Program-made: the position numbers and the translations under genes
Assembly (NCBI GenBank): GCA_028281635.1
Contig: JANQJM010000005.1
Span: forward strand, 1 to 64,000
Direction of reading: 5' to 3'
Source of the DNA: Pseudomonadales bacterium
GTDB lineage: Bacteria > Pseudomonadota > Gammaproteobacteria > Pseudomonadales > Pseudohongiellaceae
DNA: 64,000 bases
Shown: positions 9,664 to 20,336 of the stretch, one piece after another
Layout: every line of letters begins with the position of its first letter
Position numbering within the stretch: the stretch's first letter is position 1
The notes under the pieces: generated by a model
Seen by the model: only the letters and a program-made list of their open reading frames with translations
The model's database searches: none
Told to the model about the DNA's origin: nothing

Positions 9664-12090
9664 TTATGCGATTCTCTCGTCAGTTGAAACCCGGCTTTTT
9701 TGAGAGACATCTGCCGGCAGGATCAATCTGAATACAGATCCGCTTCCAGCTTCGCTATCCACTAATATATCACCTCCTAGTATTTCGCTATGTTTTTTCA
9801 CCAAGGATAAACCCAGGCCCAGACCACCATGTTCACGGGTATTGGAATTGTCTGCTTGTTCGAAAGGTTCAAACAGAGTAGGGATTTGCCCGGTTTCGAT
9901 GCCGGTGCCCGTGTCAGAAACAGCAAACTCTAGTTGATCAAAGTCGGATTCCACCACGCGCTTTGCACTCAAACTCACTCTGCCAGACTTGGTGAATTTG
10001 GCCGCATTGTCGAGTAAGTGCATTAACAGATCAGTAAGTTTGTTCGGATCAGTCTCAATCTCACCGATGTCTTCCTGACATTCCACCAGCAGATGATTAT
10101 TGTTCGTTTTCATCTTTGGTTCAATTGCCTTGGCGATCTCCTGAAACAATGAATCTATAGCCACGATACGAGACTCACAGGTTTGTTCAGTGTCCAGTGC
10201 CTTCGTAAAGTTGACGATATCGGTAATCGTTTTCAACAACTGCTCACCGGCGTTATGGACCTTGTTTAGAAGTTCCAGTTGCGATGTGTCATTGTTGGGA
10301 GAAGTTTTTTCGATTAACAATTCACTATAACTAACGATAGCGGTAAGGGGTGTGCGTAATTCATGGCTCATATTGGAGAGAAATTGTGACTTCGCCTCGT
10401 TAGCTGCTTCTGCTTTCTGGTTAGCAGATATCAGGAACCGTTCAGTGTTTTTTGCTTCTGTTACATCGCGACTAGAGATAACGACGCCCACAACACGGTT
10501 GTTCTCATCCTTGTGAGGGTCAAACAACATCTCGAAACATCTAGGTTCTAATCCATGAAGACTATCCCAGGATTCAGTTTGCAAGCGCTCTCCCTTTAGA
10601 CAAGAGTCCAACAAGGGTTTCATTTTTTTGTTGAAGAATCTCTTGCCATGCACTTCCTGAATATGGTGACCGATAACCTGTTCTTGTGTTCTCCCAATGG
10701 TCTTCAGGTAGCTCTGATTTGCAGCCTGAAACACGTAGTTTCTATCCACAAAAATCATTAGCTCTCGCGTGGTCGAAATAATATGCCCAAATATTCGCAG
10801 ATCATGGCCCTGTTCTTTGACCTCCCTTTCCAGCGCAGTCTTGCGGAGCAACAGGGAATGCTCAGTTAATTTACGTTCCGTGATGTCTCTGGCGATTTTT
10901 GAAATTGCAACGACTTTACCTGAGTCATCGAAAATGGGGGAGCAAGTGACAGAGATTGGAAATAATGAACCGTCTTTTCGTTGCCGGACAGTTTCGAAAT
11001 GCTCTACTCGATTTCCAGACGAGATTTGCTCAATAATGCTCTTTTCTTCATCGGCAAGCATTGGTGGAAAAAGTATCAGTATAGACTTTCCAATAACTTC
11101 TTCAGCTTTGTAACCGAACATCTTCTCAGCCCCGAAATTCCAGCTGGTAATTATGCTGTCCAATGTTTTGCTGATGATGGCGTCATCTGACGTTTCAATG
11201 ATTGCCCTGAAGCGAGCCCGCTCCTCTTCTGCTTCTTTTCGATCACTAATGTCTTTGATGGTGCATATACATTTGGGTTGTCCCTGAACAGTTACTTCAA
11301 TAATTGAAAGATCCACCGGTAACTGACTTCCATCTGCTTTAACAATCTCAACGTCGCGCAAGAATGACCGTTTGTTGTTGGCGTCGCGATTGTCGAAGGG
11401 AAATCCTTGTAACAAGGGAATAAAACTGCTGATGGATTGTTTGACAACTCCTTCTTGAGTGCAGCCAAACAAGCTTTCTGCAGCCCGATTAGTTGATTCT
11501 ACTGCCCCGAATTTGTTAACGGTAATGATTCCATCGGAAGTATTGTCAACTAAGGCGCCTAGATACGACTGGTGATCTTCAAGCAGTTGGGTTCTGTCTG
11601 ATTGCGTAAACGCTTCCAATTGTAGTTGGACCAGTTTGCTGAGATCCCGCAACATCTCCAATTGACTGTCTGTCAATTCCCGGGGTTTGGTGTCAACTAT
11701 GCAAAGTGCACCGATCGGAAAACCCGAAGCTGTTGTTAGCGGTGATCCTGCATACATTCTTACGCCTGGTTCTCCAGTAACGAGGGGATTGTCTGCAAAA
11801 CGTTCGTCTTCCAGTGTGTCTGGAATGTAGAAAATATTGGACTGAAGAATGGTGTGACCACAAAAAGAGATGCTTCTATCTGTTTCGCAAGAATCTAGAC
11901 CATATTTAGATTTAAACCACTGTCTGTCCTTGTCAACCAGGCTTACGAGCGAAATAGGAACATCGAAAAGATGAGCTGTTAGGCGCGTGATGCAATCGAA
12001 GCGCTCTTCGGGCTCACTGTCGAGCAAGCTTAAGCGTGCAAGTTCGGTAAGCCGTTCCTGCTCATTTTCGGGGAAGGGTGTGATTAGCAT
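9664..12090 (-). CDS. GAF-PAS-PAS-PAS sensor histidine kinase
   Basis: N-terminal GAF (DRSISFCGHTILQ), PAS repeats, His[25 protein letters not shown], HATPase GTGI...GGLGLGLSLVKKH. Confidence 0.92.
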   Translation of the reverse strand: MLITPFPENEQERLTELARLSLLDSEPEERFDCITRLTAHLFDVPISLVSLVDKDRQWFKSKYGLDSCETDRSISFCGHTILQSNIFYIPDTLEDERFADNPLVTGEPGVRMYAGSPLTTASGFPIGALCIVDTKPRELTDSQLEMLRDLSKLVQLQLEAFTQSDRTQLLEDHQSYLGALVDNTSDGIITVNKFGAVESTNRAAESLFGCTQEGVVKQSISSFIPLLQGFPFDNRDANNKRSFLRDVEIVKADGSQLPVDLSIIEVTVQGQPKCICTIKDISDRKEAEEERARFRAIIETSDDAIISKTLDSIITSWNFGAEKMFGYKAEEVIGKSILILFPPMLADEEKSIIEQISSGNRVEHFETVRQRKDGSLFPISVTCSPIFDDSGKVVAISKIARDITERKLTEHSLLLRKTALEREVKEQGHDLRIFGHIISTTRELMIFVDRNYVFQAANQSYLKTIGRTQEQVIGHHIQEVHGKRFFNKKMKPLLDSCLKGERLQTESWDSLHGLEPRCFEMLFDPHKDENNRVVGVVISSRDVTEAKNTERFLISANQKAEAANEAKSQFLSNMSHELRTPLTAIVSYSELLIEKTSPNNDTSQLELLNKVHNAGEQLLKTITDIVNFTKALDTEQTCESRIVAIDSLFQEIAKAIEPKMKTNNNHLLVECQEDIGEIETDPNKLTDLLMHLLDNAAKFTKSGRVSLSAKRVVESDFDQLEFAVSDTGTGIETGQIPTLFEPFEQADNSNTREHGGLGLGLSLVKKHSEILGGDILVDSEAGSGSVFRLILPADVSQKSRVSTDERIA

Positions 12091-12176
12091 TATATTTTAC
12101 TTCGCTCTGACTTTTGGGTGCGCGAAAGACTGAGGTTTTGACCAAAAAACAAAACGATCAAATTAAGTGACTGGAT

Positions 12177-12203
12177 ATTACGACAGGGAATGGAATAACT
12201 TTA
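12177..12203 (-). promoter_or_regulatory. Sigma-28-like promoter TAAAG-N14-GTCGTAAT upstream of the kinase at 9664-12090
   Basis: Reverse strand TAAAGTTATTCCATTCCCTGTCGTAAT; same spacing and -10 as the site upstream of fliC. Confidence 0.65.
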
Positions 12204-12358
12204 GTTATATGGTTGCTGGGGGTTTTAGTCGGAACCAAAATACAGGGAGGGTAGTAAGTGTAGAAAGAAAAGGTGGAATTGAAAGTAACTGGAGGCCGCG
12301 GTTAAGTGCTGACAGACAGCCAGTGAGACTATCCCTAGTTCGGCCTAGGAGCTTCGAG

Positions 12359-13153
12359 CTATTGCCCAAGAATTTCTATTTCAATCTCTTGATAATCCCG
12401 AAGCAGGGGCTCCATGATTCGTTGAAATTCTCCTGACTCCACAACTTTTTGATAGGCCCATTCGAGTCTGTCGACGACTAATCTACTGGTTTCTTTGCTG
12501 ACTGAAATGTACATACTGTCGGCCATTTCTTCTAATCTTATGACGCCAACCAAATCGTTTTCATTGAAACCATTTCCACGCACAAACATTCCCGCATGTA
12601 GCTTGGTGTACGGAAACAAATCGATACGGCCTCTCTGTAGCATAACTATGTTGAGCGAGGGGTCTCGTACATACACTAGGTTATTAAACTCCTTGGTCTC
12701 CAGATAGTTTCCAACAACGTCTGCACGAATTACCCCAACTCGCGAATTCTTCGCTTCCTCAAGCGTTCGGGGCAGAAACTCCAGATTCTCCTTTAGACCA
12801 TAGAGGTAATAATCCAGTGGTAAAGTCTTACCAATCCAGTGGTACTTATGTTCCCTATCTTGAGACCTTGCCATGGAATAAACCATGACATTGGCTGAGT
12901 TATCGATTGCGTGAACAGCTCTGGCCCAGGGAACTAAGGAGATATCATAGTCATATCCAGCTTCATGCATTACCGCTCTCACCAAGTTTGTGACATGTCC
13001 AGTGACTGGCCCTTCATCCGAGTCATTTGCTATGTAACTGTTTGGCTCGGAAAGCTCAGTGTAGATCTGAATAAACACGTCATCTTCAGCGCTACTCAAA
13101 TACGATGACAGGGTTATAACACTTGAAATAAGGGTTTGTAGAACTCTCTTCAT
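12359..13153 (-). CDS. Periplasmic solute-binding protein, SBP_bac_3-like
   Basis: Signal peptide; GPVTGHVTNLVRAVMHEAGYDYDISLVPWARAVHAI is a typical extracellular solute-binding N-lobe. Confidence 0.82.
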   Translation of the reverse strand: MKRVLQTLISSVITLSSYLSSAEDDVFIQIYTELSEPNSYIANDSDEGPVTGHVTNLVRAVMHEAGYDYDISLVPWARAVHAIDNSANVMVYSMARSQDREHKYHWIGKTLPLDYYLYGLKENLEFLPRTLEEAKNSRVGVIRADVVGNYLETKEFNNLVYVRDPSLNIVMLQRGRIDLFPYTKLHAGMFVRGNGFNENDLVGVIRLEEMADSMYISVSKETSRLVVDRLEWAYQKVVESGEFQRIMEPLLRDYQEIEIEILGQ

Positions 13154-13260
13154 AATGCTTTGGGCTACAGTTTCGAAATAGACGACAGATACCCGTTAAT
13201 ACTAAGATTCAATTTAATATAATTTATACTGACTTTATTTGTCCTATATCATAACAGTTT

Positions 13261-15558
13261 GTGACAATCAAAACTGATTGCAATAGTTTTACCTTGTTAG
13301 AGTTCTTAAAGAAAAGACTAGCTCTCCGGCTGGCAAGCTACACCATACTTATGGCAATCGTGGTGGGTGCCTTAGTGGCTGCCTGGGAAGTATCTAGGGA
13401 TTTCTCTAGGTCTACAGGTGAGATTGTGTCTACTGCAGAACAACTGCTCGAGCTCACCCTGGATGCGGCTCAAGAAACTGTATATCAACTTGACGTCGCG
13501 CAGGCAGAAAACTTAATAAGCGGATTGATGCAGCATGAATTGTTTGTGCAAGCTGCGTTGATTGATGAGTTGGGGCAAGTGTTAGCAGTTTCGCAGCGAA
13601 CCCCACAAGAATTTAGTGGTGTGATGGGCTTTCTGGATATACCCATGACTGAATTCGAGTATGATTTGCCGCTCTCTGAAGCGGGTGACGTTTCGGGCAA
13701 ATTAATTGCGACTCTGGATGTAAAAGCCGGGCTCACTCCGTTCGTAGAATTGTCCATTGCCGTGGCAATTGGTTTGATGTTTGAAGCGCTGGTGGTTGCG
13801 ATTCTCATCTTCCTGGTGGTGGTTGTTACTGTCACTAACCCTATCGGAAATTTGGCCCGCAGGTTAACCAATATTGAGCCCGGCTCTGGAGAGAGGCTGG
13901 ACCTGGACAAGTATCATGGGCGCGATGAGATCGGGCATTTAATCGGTTCGGCAAATCGCTACCTGGACACAGCATCTCGGTATCAGTCGGAGCTCGAGCA
14001 AAGCAAGCAGATTCTGCAAGACACATTGAATAGTCTTCTGGAGGGCGTGATCACCGCCGATGAGCAAGGTGCCATCATTTCTATCAATTCGGCAGGTCAG
14101 CAAATGTTCGGCTACTCTGCTGACCAGGCGATAGGTTTGGACTTGCAACGACTGTTCGAAAAAAAACCAGCCTCGCATAGCCGCGACGGCATTAATAGCG
14201 CCATAGCAGGTAAGAATGCTGGCTTAAGGGCGACTGGTATTAAAGCGTCTGGCGAATCTTTTCCAGTGGAGTTGGCGACCTCAGAGATTCGCTACCCGGA
14301 AGGAACCTACCGTTTGTGGACGATTCGGGATGTATCCGAACATGTTCAATTGGAACGGGAGCGGTTAAAGCTCGAAGACAAGCTACGACATTCGCAAAAA
14401 ATGGAGGCCATGGGCACACTCGCAGGTGGTATAGCACATGACTTTAACAATATCTTAGGCGGGGTTGCTGGATTCACTGAGCTCGCAATCCTGGAGTCAG
14501 AGAAAGACAGTTCGATCCAAGGACATCTCTCGAATGTTCTTGCGGGCACCGAAAAAGCAGCTCAGCTGGTTAAGCGTATTCTGGCCTTTAGTCGCAAGCA
14601 AGCGGAAGAAAAAGCCGACATTAACCTGGTACATACGGTAAATGAGTGTCTGGCGCTGATCAAGCAAACCATCCCGTCAACAATCAAATTGGAAGCCGAG
14701 TTTGATGCCGATAAGTTCATCGTATATGCCAGCGAATCAATGATGTTACAGGTACTGATGAACTTGTATACCAACGCGGCGAGCGCTATTGGCGATGCTC
14801 CTGGGAGCATTCACCTGAAGATGGAGCTTACAGACTCCGCTAACGAAGCTATGCTGAATATTTTCGACCAAGTCTCGGGTAGATTGCATATTGACAGGCA
14901 GTACTTGAGGATTTCAATTCAAGACTCTGGTCCAGGAATACCTGCAGAAATATTGCACAGAATTTTCGAGCCCTACTTTACAACCAAGGAGTTAGGCGCG
15001 GGAACGGGCATGGGGCTGGCGATGGTTCATTCTATCGTAGAGGCCCACGACGGATTCGTGCAAGCCGAAAACTGTGCGACAGGTGGTGCACTTTTTTCAA
15101 TATTTCTGCCTTTAGCAACCAGCCAGTCAGAGATGGCTGAAGATTTCATCGAAGATGTACAAAACAACAGTGATTGCCCCGTTGGTAAGGAGCGAATTCT
15201 GGTAGTGGATGACAACGAAATGTTGACTGAATTATTCAGCAAGGCCCTGAGTCGTTTCGGCTATGAAGTAGTCGTCAGCAACAATGGCGACCACGCACTA
15301 AGTGAGTTCTCCAAGTCCGATAGCCACTTTGATCTCGTGATCAGTGATCAGACGATGCCAGGGATGAATGGCGACAAGTTGTTTTCAAAGATTCATGCTC
15401 TCAAACCCAGTCAACGCACTATCTTGTGTACGGGATTCAGCAATTCCATATCCCGAGAGCAGGCAGAGGCACAAGGAATAAAGCGCTATTTGCAGAAACC
15501 AGTTGCCGTTAGCTCAATGTGCCAAGTCGTTAGAGAAGTTTTGGATGAACCTGTGTAA
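13261..15558 (+). CDS. Hybrid sensor histidine kinase (TM-periplasmic-TM, HAMP-like, PAS, HisKA, HATPase, REC)
   Basis: HSQKMEAMGTLAGGIAHDFNNILGG; GMGLAMVHSI; C-terminal ILVVDDNEMLTELF...DLVISDQTMPGMNG. GTG start. Confidence 0.92.
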   Translation: MTIKTDCNSFTLLEFLKKRLALRLASYTILMAIVVGALVAAWEVSRDFSRSTGEIVSTAEQLLELTLDAAQETVYQLDVAQAENLISGLMQHELFVQAALIDELGQVLAVSQRTPQEFSGVMGFLDIPMTEFEYDLPLSEAGDVSGKLIATLDVKAGLTPFVELSIAVAIGLMFEALVVAILIFLVVVVTVTNPIGNLARRLTNIEPGSGERLDLDKYHGRDEIGHLIGSANRYLDTASRYQSELEQSKQILQDTLNSLLEGVITADEQGAIISINSAGQQMFGYSADQAIGLDLQRLFEKKPASHSRDGINSAIAGKNAGLRATGIKASGESFPVELATSEIRYPEGTYRLWTIRDVSEHVQLERERLKLEDKLRHSQKMEAMGTLAGGIAHDFNNILGGVAGFTELAILESEKDSSIQGHLSNVLAGTEKAAQLVKRILAFSRKQAEEKADINLVHTVNECLALIKQTIPSTIKLEAEFDADKFIVYASESMMLQVLMNLYTNAASAIGDAPGSIHLKMELTDSANEAMLNIFDQVSGRLHIDRQYLRISIQDSGPGIPAEILHRIFEPYFTTKELGAGTGMGLAMVHSIVEAHDGFVQAENCATGGALFSIFLPLATSQSEMAEDFIEDVQNNSDCPVGKERILVVDDNEMLTELFSKALSRFGYEVVVSNNGDHALSEFSKSDSHFDLVISDQTMPGMNGDKLFSKIHALKPSQRTILCTGFSNSISREQAEAQGIKRYLQKPVAVSSMCQVVREVLDEPV

Positions 15559-15927
15559 CTAAAAAGAGAAATGCAGGCTTAAGGAGTTTTCAGAATCCGT
15601 GTGGGCATGACTCTTCAGAACTAATCAATCTATCAACTGGCGCGAGAAGCAGAGGTGTTTACAGTTCAGCCAAAGCGCTACTGAGAGTATCAACATGATC
15701 AAGAGCCTCAATTCGAAAAAGAACTAAGGAAATCTCTAGGTTCTTCTCTTCACGTAGATCATTAGTGATAGAAAAACTATCACTCTTTTAAAGATATCAT
15801 TGCGACACTATTAGCTAGTGAATATAGTATGCAGCGCGCAGTAAATCAGGTTCTCCTGTCACTTTTTTGACACTTCGGTTTGTGCTTCATAGAACGACCG
15901 TTTGGGTACTGGTTTGCTTGGGGTGAT

Positions 15928-15946
15928 AATTACTCGTGTAGTAATT
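15928..15946. promoter_or_regulatory. Dyad symmetry AATTACT-CGTGT-AGTAATT upstream of the kinase gene at 15987
   Basis: Perfect 7-bp arms with a 5-nt spacer, 40 bp before the start codon. Confidence 0.4.
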
Positions 15947-15986
15947 CGAAGAGTTAACAGAGAATAATTGCAGTCAGTCACTACTC

Positions 15987-18779
15987 ATGCATGATCCGGA
16001 ACCAGATGAAATATCGAATACATTAACGCTGCCAGCTCCTTCTCGCCGATTGCAATGCTTATTGGAAACGGTCGTCGACGATATCCGGCACGGAGTGGTT
16101 AAGCAACAATTGGCTATTGTCAGCAATCAGGTGCCTCTGGCACTTTCCATCTCTCTTATAGCTTGCATTACGTTAGTGGCGTACTCCTACGCCTACTATC
16201 CATCGACTAACGTTCAGGTTTGGGGGGCTATCAACTTTGCAGTCACACTCCTCGCTGGATTCAGGCATATGTTGGCGGCCAGGCGTAGGGAGCGTCCCAG
16301 ATTGGACGGGAGTTTACAAAGAACCTACAGAGGGCTGATAAAGGCCTGCGTCCAGGTGTTGACCCTTGGGAGTATTTGGGGGGTTCTGGTCTACCTAATC
16401 CCGAGCACAGATCATCTATTGAGCATGGCAATATTATTTGTGCTTGGAGGTACGGCCGCTGGCGGTGCAATACTCCTCGCTGCAATTCCTCTGCTCTCAT
16501 TACTGTGGATCACTTCTAGCCTGCTGCCCGCCGTGATCTATCTTGCGACTACTGGACAAGAGGCGTTTCCAGGAATCGTTTGGATCTGGCTGGTCTACCT
16601 GGTTGTGATTGCTACTCTCTCTGTGCTTATGCACAGTGTAATGAATTCATTAAGGCAAACTGATCAACTTAACATTCGTCTGGAAGGGGCAAGAGTAAAC
16701 AATGCAATCGCTGCGAGTGTAAACCAGGCGGAGTCCCTGGATGAGGCGATTCAGAACTGTCTGCAACTCATCATTGACTATTCAGAATGGGCCTTGGGCC
16801 ATATGCGAGTAGTGGATTCTCAATCAGCCGAGCTGGTGCTGAAGAGCAAAACTATCTGGGCTGAGCGAGAGCCCGGTGAATATGCTGCGTTCACTATGGA
16901 TCACCAGAATAGACTACAGTCTCCGGGTGACTATCCAGAAGAACTATCCAGCGATTTGCCAATCGTCGTTGATTTTCAAGAAGCAGCGCAGGATGAGAAT
17001 CGTGCCCCCACGCTAGCCTGGATGCATAGTTGCAAGCAGGCTGGTCTGAAGCGCTGTCTGGTAGCGCCCATTTCTATCGGTAGTCAGGTGCAAGCGGTTG
17101 TTGAGTTATTTGATGATAGTTCAGGGCCTGTTTCTCAAGAGTTATTCGAGAAAGCCATGCTTGTCAGTATGCAACTGGGACGAGCTATAGAGCGACGCAA
17201 TCTTGCCAGACAGACCCAATTCTTGTCAGCGGTGCTGAAGAATATTGAGGATGAAATAGTCGCTTGTGACGCGGATGGCTACTTGTTTTACAACAACGAT
17301 CCAGATTCGATTACCAACCCAAATATCAGCATTCGTCCAATACCGGTATCAGAGTGGACCAGCCGATTTGAGCTGTTTCACAGTGACGGCAAAACGCGAT
17401 TGAAACTGGATGAGATGCCTCTCTATCAGGCCTGGTTAGGACAGGAAGTTCGAGATTTCGACATGGTAAACGTGGTTGATGGAGTGGCAAAACGCTTCCT
17501 GGTGTCTGGACAACCGATCTATGACGCGCATGGGGAGTCCATGGGGGGCATGGTGTCGATGCACAATGTTTCCGATATGCGTCGATTGGAGAATCAACTG
17601 GCTCACGCTCGAAAAATGGAGATGATGGGGCAACTGGCGGGCGGGGTAGCGCATGACTTTAACAATGTTCTGATGGTTGCCAGAGGAAATCTTGAGTTGC
17701 TCGAGATGGAAGCGAATCCGGGCAGTGAGTCAGCAGGGCTAATCAGAAATATAGCGGCTGCCATGGATGATGCAGCAAATTTGACGAATCAACTGTTGTC
17801 TGTATCTCGCCGCCAGAAGCTTAACTCTCAGGTGATTGATATAGCAGGTTTGGTGCATGACACTGCCGAAATGCTGGCGCGAACACTGGGAACCAATGTA
17901 AGAATTAAGGTGGGGATGGACGACAATTTATGGCCTGTCAAAATCGACGTTGAGCAGCTAAAGATGGCCTTGATGAACATCTTGATAAACGCCCGCGATG
18001 CTATGGAAGGTGTTGGTCGCATTTCCATTTCAGCTTGCAATACTATTATTGGAGCGAATCTGGCAAGAATGCATGAGTTATCTGTAGGCGACTATGTTTG
18101 TTTGTCAATTAAAGACAGTGGTCCTGGAATTTTTCAGGAAGATATACAGCGAATATTTGAGCCATTCTTCACAACCAAAAAAGAGTCCAAGGGTACTGGG
18201 CTCGGTCTAAGTATCGTTCACGGATTTCTAAAACAATCAGATGGCGCAATCGTCGCGAGGAATAACTCCGAAGGAGGCGCCTGTTTTAGTCTCTACATAC
18301 CGCGCTTTAATGGGTTACCTCAGGATATCCAGCAAAGTAATCAACTCGATAACACGGAATCCCGACACGATGAAGTGGAGAAGAAGGAAGAGAAGCTCAG
18401 GATACTGGTAGTGGAAGACAAGCGGCCGCTATTGGATCTAATCGAGCGTGTATTAAGCAAAAACGGATTCGGGGTCTACAAGGCGGAAGATGAGGAAGCG
18501 TTTAGATCAGAACTAAAGACGCACGGTCCGTTTGATCTACTGTTATCAGACATCATGCTACAAGGCTCCTGCAATGGTTTTGATCTGGCAAGCGAAATGA
18601 AGGAGTGCTATCCAAACTGTCAGATGATGTTTATGACTGGATATGTAGATCCCGCCAATCTGGCTATGGCTTCAGAATGGAGCGAATCCCAAGTTCTAAA
18701 GAAACCCTTCAAGCTGGATAACTTGCTGCGAGAAATAAACTTCTTGATGAGCAACAGGAAGTCGAAATTCGTGGCATGA
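15987..18779 (+). CDS. Hybrid sensor histidine kinase (multi-TM, GAF-like, HisKA, HATPase, REC)
   Basis: MEMMGQLAGGVAHDFNNVLMVARGNLELLE; GTGLGLSIVHGF; C-terminal ILVVEDKRPLLDLIE...DLLLSDIMLQG. Confidence 0.92.
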   Translation: MHDPEPDEISNTLTLPAPSRRLQCLLETVVDDIRHGVVKQQLAIVSNQVPLALSISLIACITLVAYSYAYYPSTNVQVWGAINFAVTLLAGFRHMLAARRRERPRLDGSLQRTYRGLIKACVQVLTLGSIWGVLVYLIPSTDHLLSMAILFVLGGTAAGGAILLAAIPLLSLLWITSSLLPAVIYLATTGQEAFPGIVWIWLVYLVVIATLSVLMHSVMNSLRQTDQLNIRLEGARVNNAIAASVNQAESLDEAIQNCLQLIIDYSEWALGHMRVVDSQSAELVLKSKTIWAEREPGEYAAFTMDHQNRLQSPGDYPEELSSDLPIVVDFQEAAQDENRAPTLAWMHSCKQAGLKRCLVAPISIGSQVQAVVELFDDSSGPVSQELFEKAMLVSMQLGRAIERRNLARQTQFLSAVLKNIEDEIVACDADGYLFYNNDPDSITNPNISIRPIPVSEWTSRFELFHSDGKTRLKLDEMPLYQAWLGQEVRDFDMVNVVDGVAKRFLVSGQPIYDAHGESMGGMVSMHNVSDMRRLENQLAHARKMEMMGQLAGGVAHDFNNVLMVARGNLELLEMEANPGSESAGLIRNIAAAMDDAANLTNQLLSVSRRQKLNSQVIDIAGLVHDTAEMLARTLGTNVRIKVGMDDNLWPVKIDVEQLKMALMNILINARDAMEGVGRISISACNTIIGANLARMHELSVGDYVCLSIKDSGPGIFQEDIQRIFEPFFTTKKESKGTGLGLSIVHGFLKQSDGAIVARNNSEGGACFSLYIPRFNGLPQDIQQSNQLDNTESRHDEVEKKEEKLRILVVEDKRPLLDLIERVLSKNGFGVYKAEDEEAFRSELKTHGPFDLLLSDIMLQGSCNGFDLASEMKECYPNCQMMFMTGYVDPANLAMASEWSESQVLKKPFKLDNLLREINFLMSNRKSKFVA

Positions 18780-18807
18780 GAGTTACGTACTGGAATCATT
18801 CGGAAAA

Positions 18808-18834
18808 TAAAGTTTTTGGTATTTCTGGCGTAGT
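18808..18834 (+). promoter_or_regulatory. Sigma-28-like promoter TAAAG-N14-GGCGTAGT upstream of the kinase at 18954
   Basis: TAAAGTTTTTGGTATTTCTGGCGTAGT. Confidence 0.55.
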
Positions 18835-18953
18835 TAGTCTGAAACACTTGCCGAAGGGTTGTGAACTGAATCTTTTGGGAGACACAGCGGCGTATAAAAT
18901 TGTTAGCTGTCTGTGCTCAATGGGTCAGGGAGCTAAGTTTCCCTATTGCAAAT

Positions 18954-20336
18954 ATGCACAAGTCTGCTAACAAGATGATTTCCTCTCTCATAGATTTTTT
19001 TGTCTACAGGGGCGATGAGCGAATACCTGCTATCAGTGCATTTAGAGCGAAAGTACTGGTATTGTCCTCACTTTTTACAGCAGTGTTTCTCATTCCATTC
19101 TTGTTCCTGCGAGTCAGTTGGGAAGGAATCGCCGATATAAAAAACTGTGTTCTGTGGACGGCCCTGTTCATATTGGTGACAGCGCCCTTTATCTACAAAA
19201 AAACTCGATCAATCCGAGGTGTAGGCATTTATGTAAACTTCGGCTCCACTCTCGTTGCGATGACCTATGCATTTCTGGATGGTGGTTTCTATTCGACGGC
19301 ATTACATTGGTATCCTATTTTACCTTTGTTCGCTGTATTTTATTCAGGTGTGCGCTACGGGCTGGTTATTGCTGCCATTCTTTTCGTCAATGTTGTCTTC
19401 TTATACTACGCTCACGTAGCCGGTTTTATTCCTCCAATAACAATAAGCGAGGAAAGCATGACTCTGCTTCATTTCATCAGCATTGTATCGGTTGCTGCCA
19501 TTGTGCTGACCCTGGCTTGTCTTTATTTGTTCGGTCAGCAAACTATCCAGAAAGAGCTGGTGTTGGCTAACAGCGCAAAAAATGACTTCCTATCGGGTGT
19601 CTCTCATGAGCTAAGGACACCTCTTAATTCGATTCTGGGGTTTTCTGACGTATTGACTCGTGGCTACGTTGGCGATCTCAATGAAAAACAGGTCGAGTAC
19701 GTAGGGTATATCAATCTTTGCGGAGATCATCTACTGGCTCTAGTCGATGGATTATTGGATATAGCAAAGATTGAGTCAGGAAAATTTGAGCTTGAATTAA
19801 AACCAGTTTGTTTGCCAGAGTTGTTCGCCTCAGTACTTCATATCTATCGGAGTAAGGCTGAAGAAAAACAGACTAAGGCTTCGTTCACCGTAGATGATTG
19901 CATCGCTGAGTATCATTTTAACGTGGACGAAATCAAATTGACTCAAGTGATAATAAACCTGGTAGGCAACGCCATTAAGTTTTCACCGCCTGAAAGCACA
20001 GTGCTGATAGATGCAAGGTATGAAAAAGGCTCCGTCGTTATCGAAGTGATCGATAATGGGCCAGGAGTACCAGCTGAATTGCACGACAAGATATTTGATC
20101 GTTTTTTCCAAATAAATACAGCTTCAGCAGGAAAAGATCCAGGCGCCGGATTAGGTTTGGCTATTAGTCGATTTTTCATCGAAATGCACAGTGGCAAGCT
20201 TTACTTGAGCGAAGCGGATGAAGGTGCAGGAAGTCGGTTTGTTTGCGATATTCCCAGCGACAAATTGCAACCGATAGCAGGTACCAATGACGAATGGCGT
20301 GCAGCCAACAACGTTGTAGAAGGAGTCACGGTTTGA
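18954..20336 (+). CDS. Membrane sensor histidine kinase
   Basis: About six TM segments; [38 protein letters not shown]. The ORF track starts at a TTG (18900); ATG 18954 or 18975 is more plausible. Confidence 0.88.
   Translation: MHKSANKMISSLIDFFVYRGDERIPAISAFRAKVLVLSSLFTAVFLIPFLFLRVSWEGIADIKNCVLWTALFILVTAPFIYKKTRSIRGVGIYVNFGSTLVAMTYAFLDGGFYSTALHWYPILPLFAVFYSGVRYGLVIAAILFVNVVFLYYAHVAGFIPPITISEESMTLLHFISIVSVAAIVLTLACLYLFGQQTIQKELVLANSAKNDFLSGVSHELRTPLNSILGFSDVLTRGYVGDLNEKQVEYVGYINLCGDHLLALVDGLLDIAKIESGKFELELKPVCLPELFASVLHIYRSKAEEKQTKASFTVDDCIAEYHFNVDEIKLTQVIINLVGNAIKFSPPESTVLIDARYEKGSVVIEVIDNGPGVPAELHDKIFDRFFQINTASAGKDPGAGLGLAISRFFIEMHSGKLYLSEADEGAGSRFVCDIPSDKLQPIAGTNDEWRAANNVVEGVTV

Noticed and set aside
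18900-18953. TTG start for the membrane kinase at 18900
   Set aside because: The N-terminal extension has no support; ATG codons at 18954 and 18975 precede the TM region.
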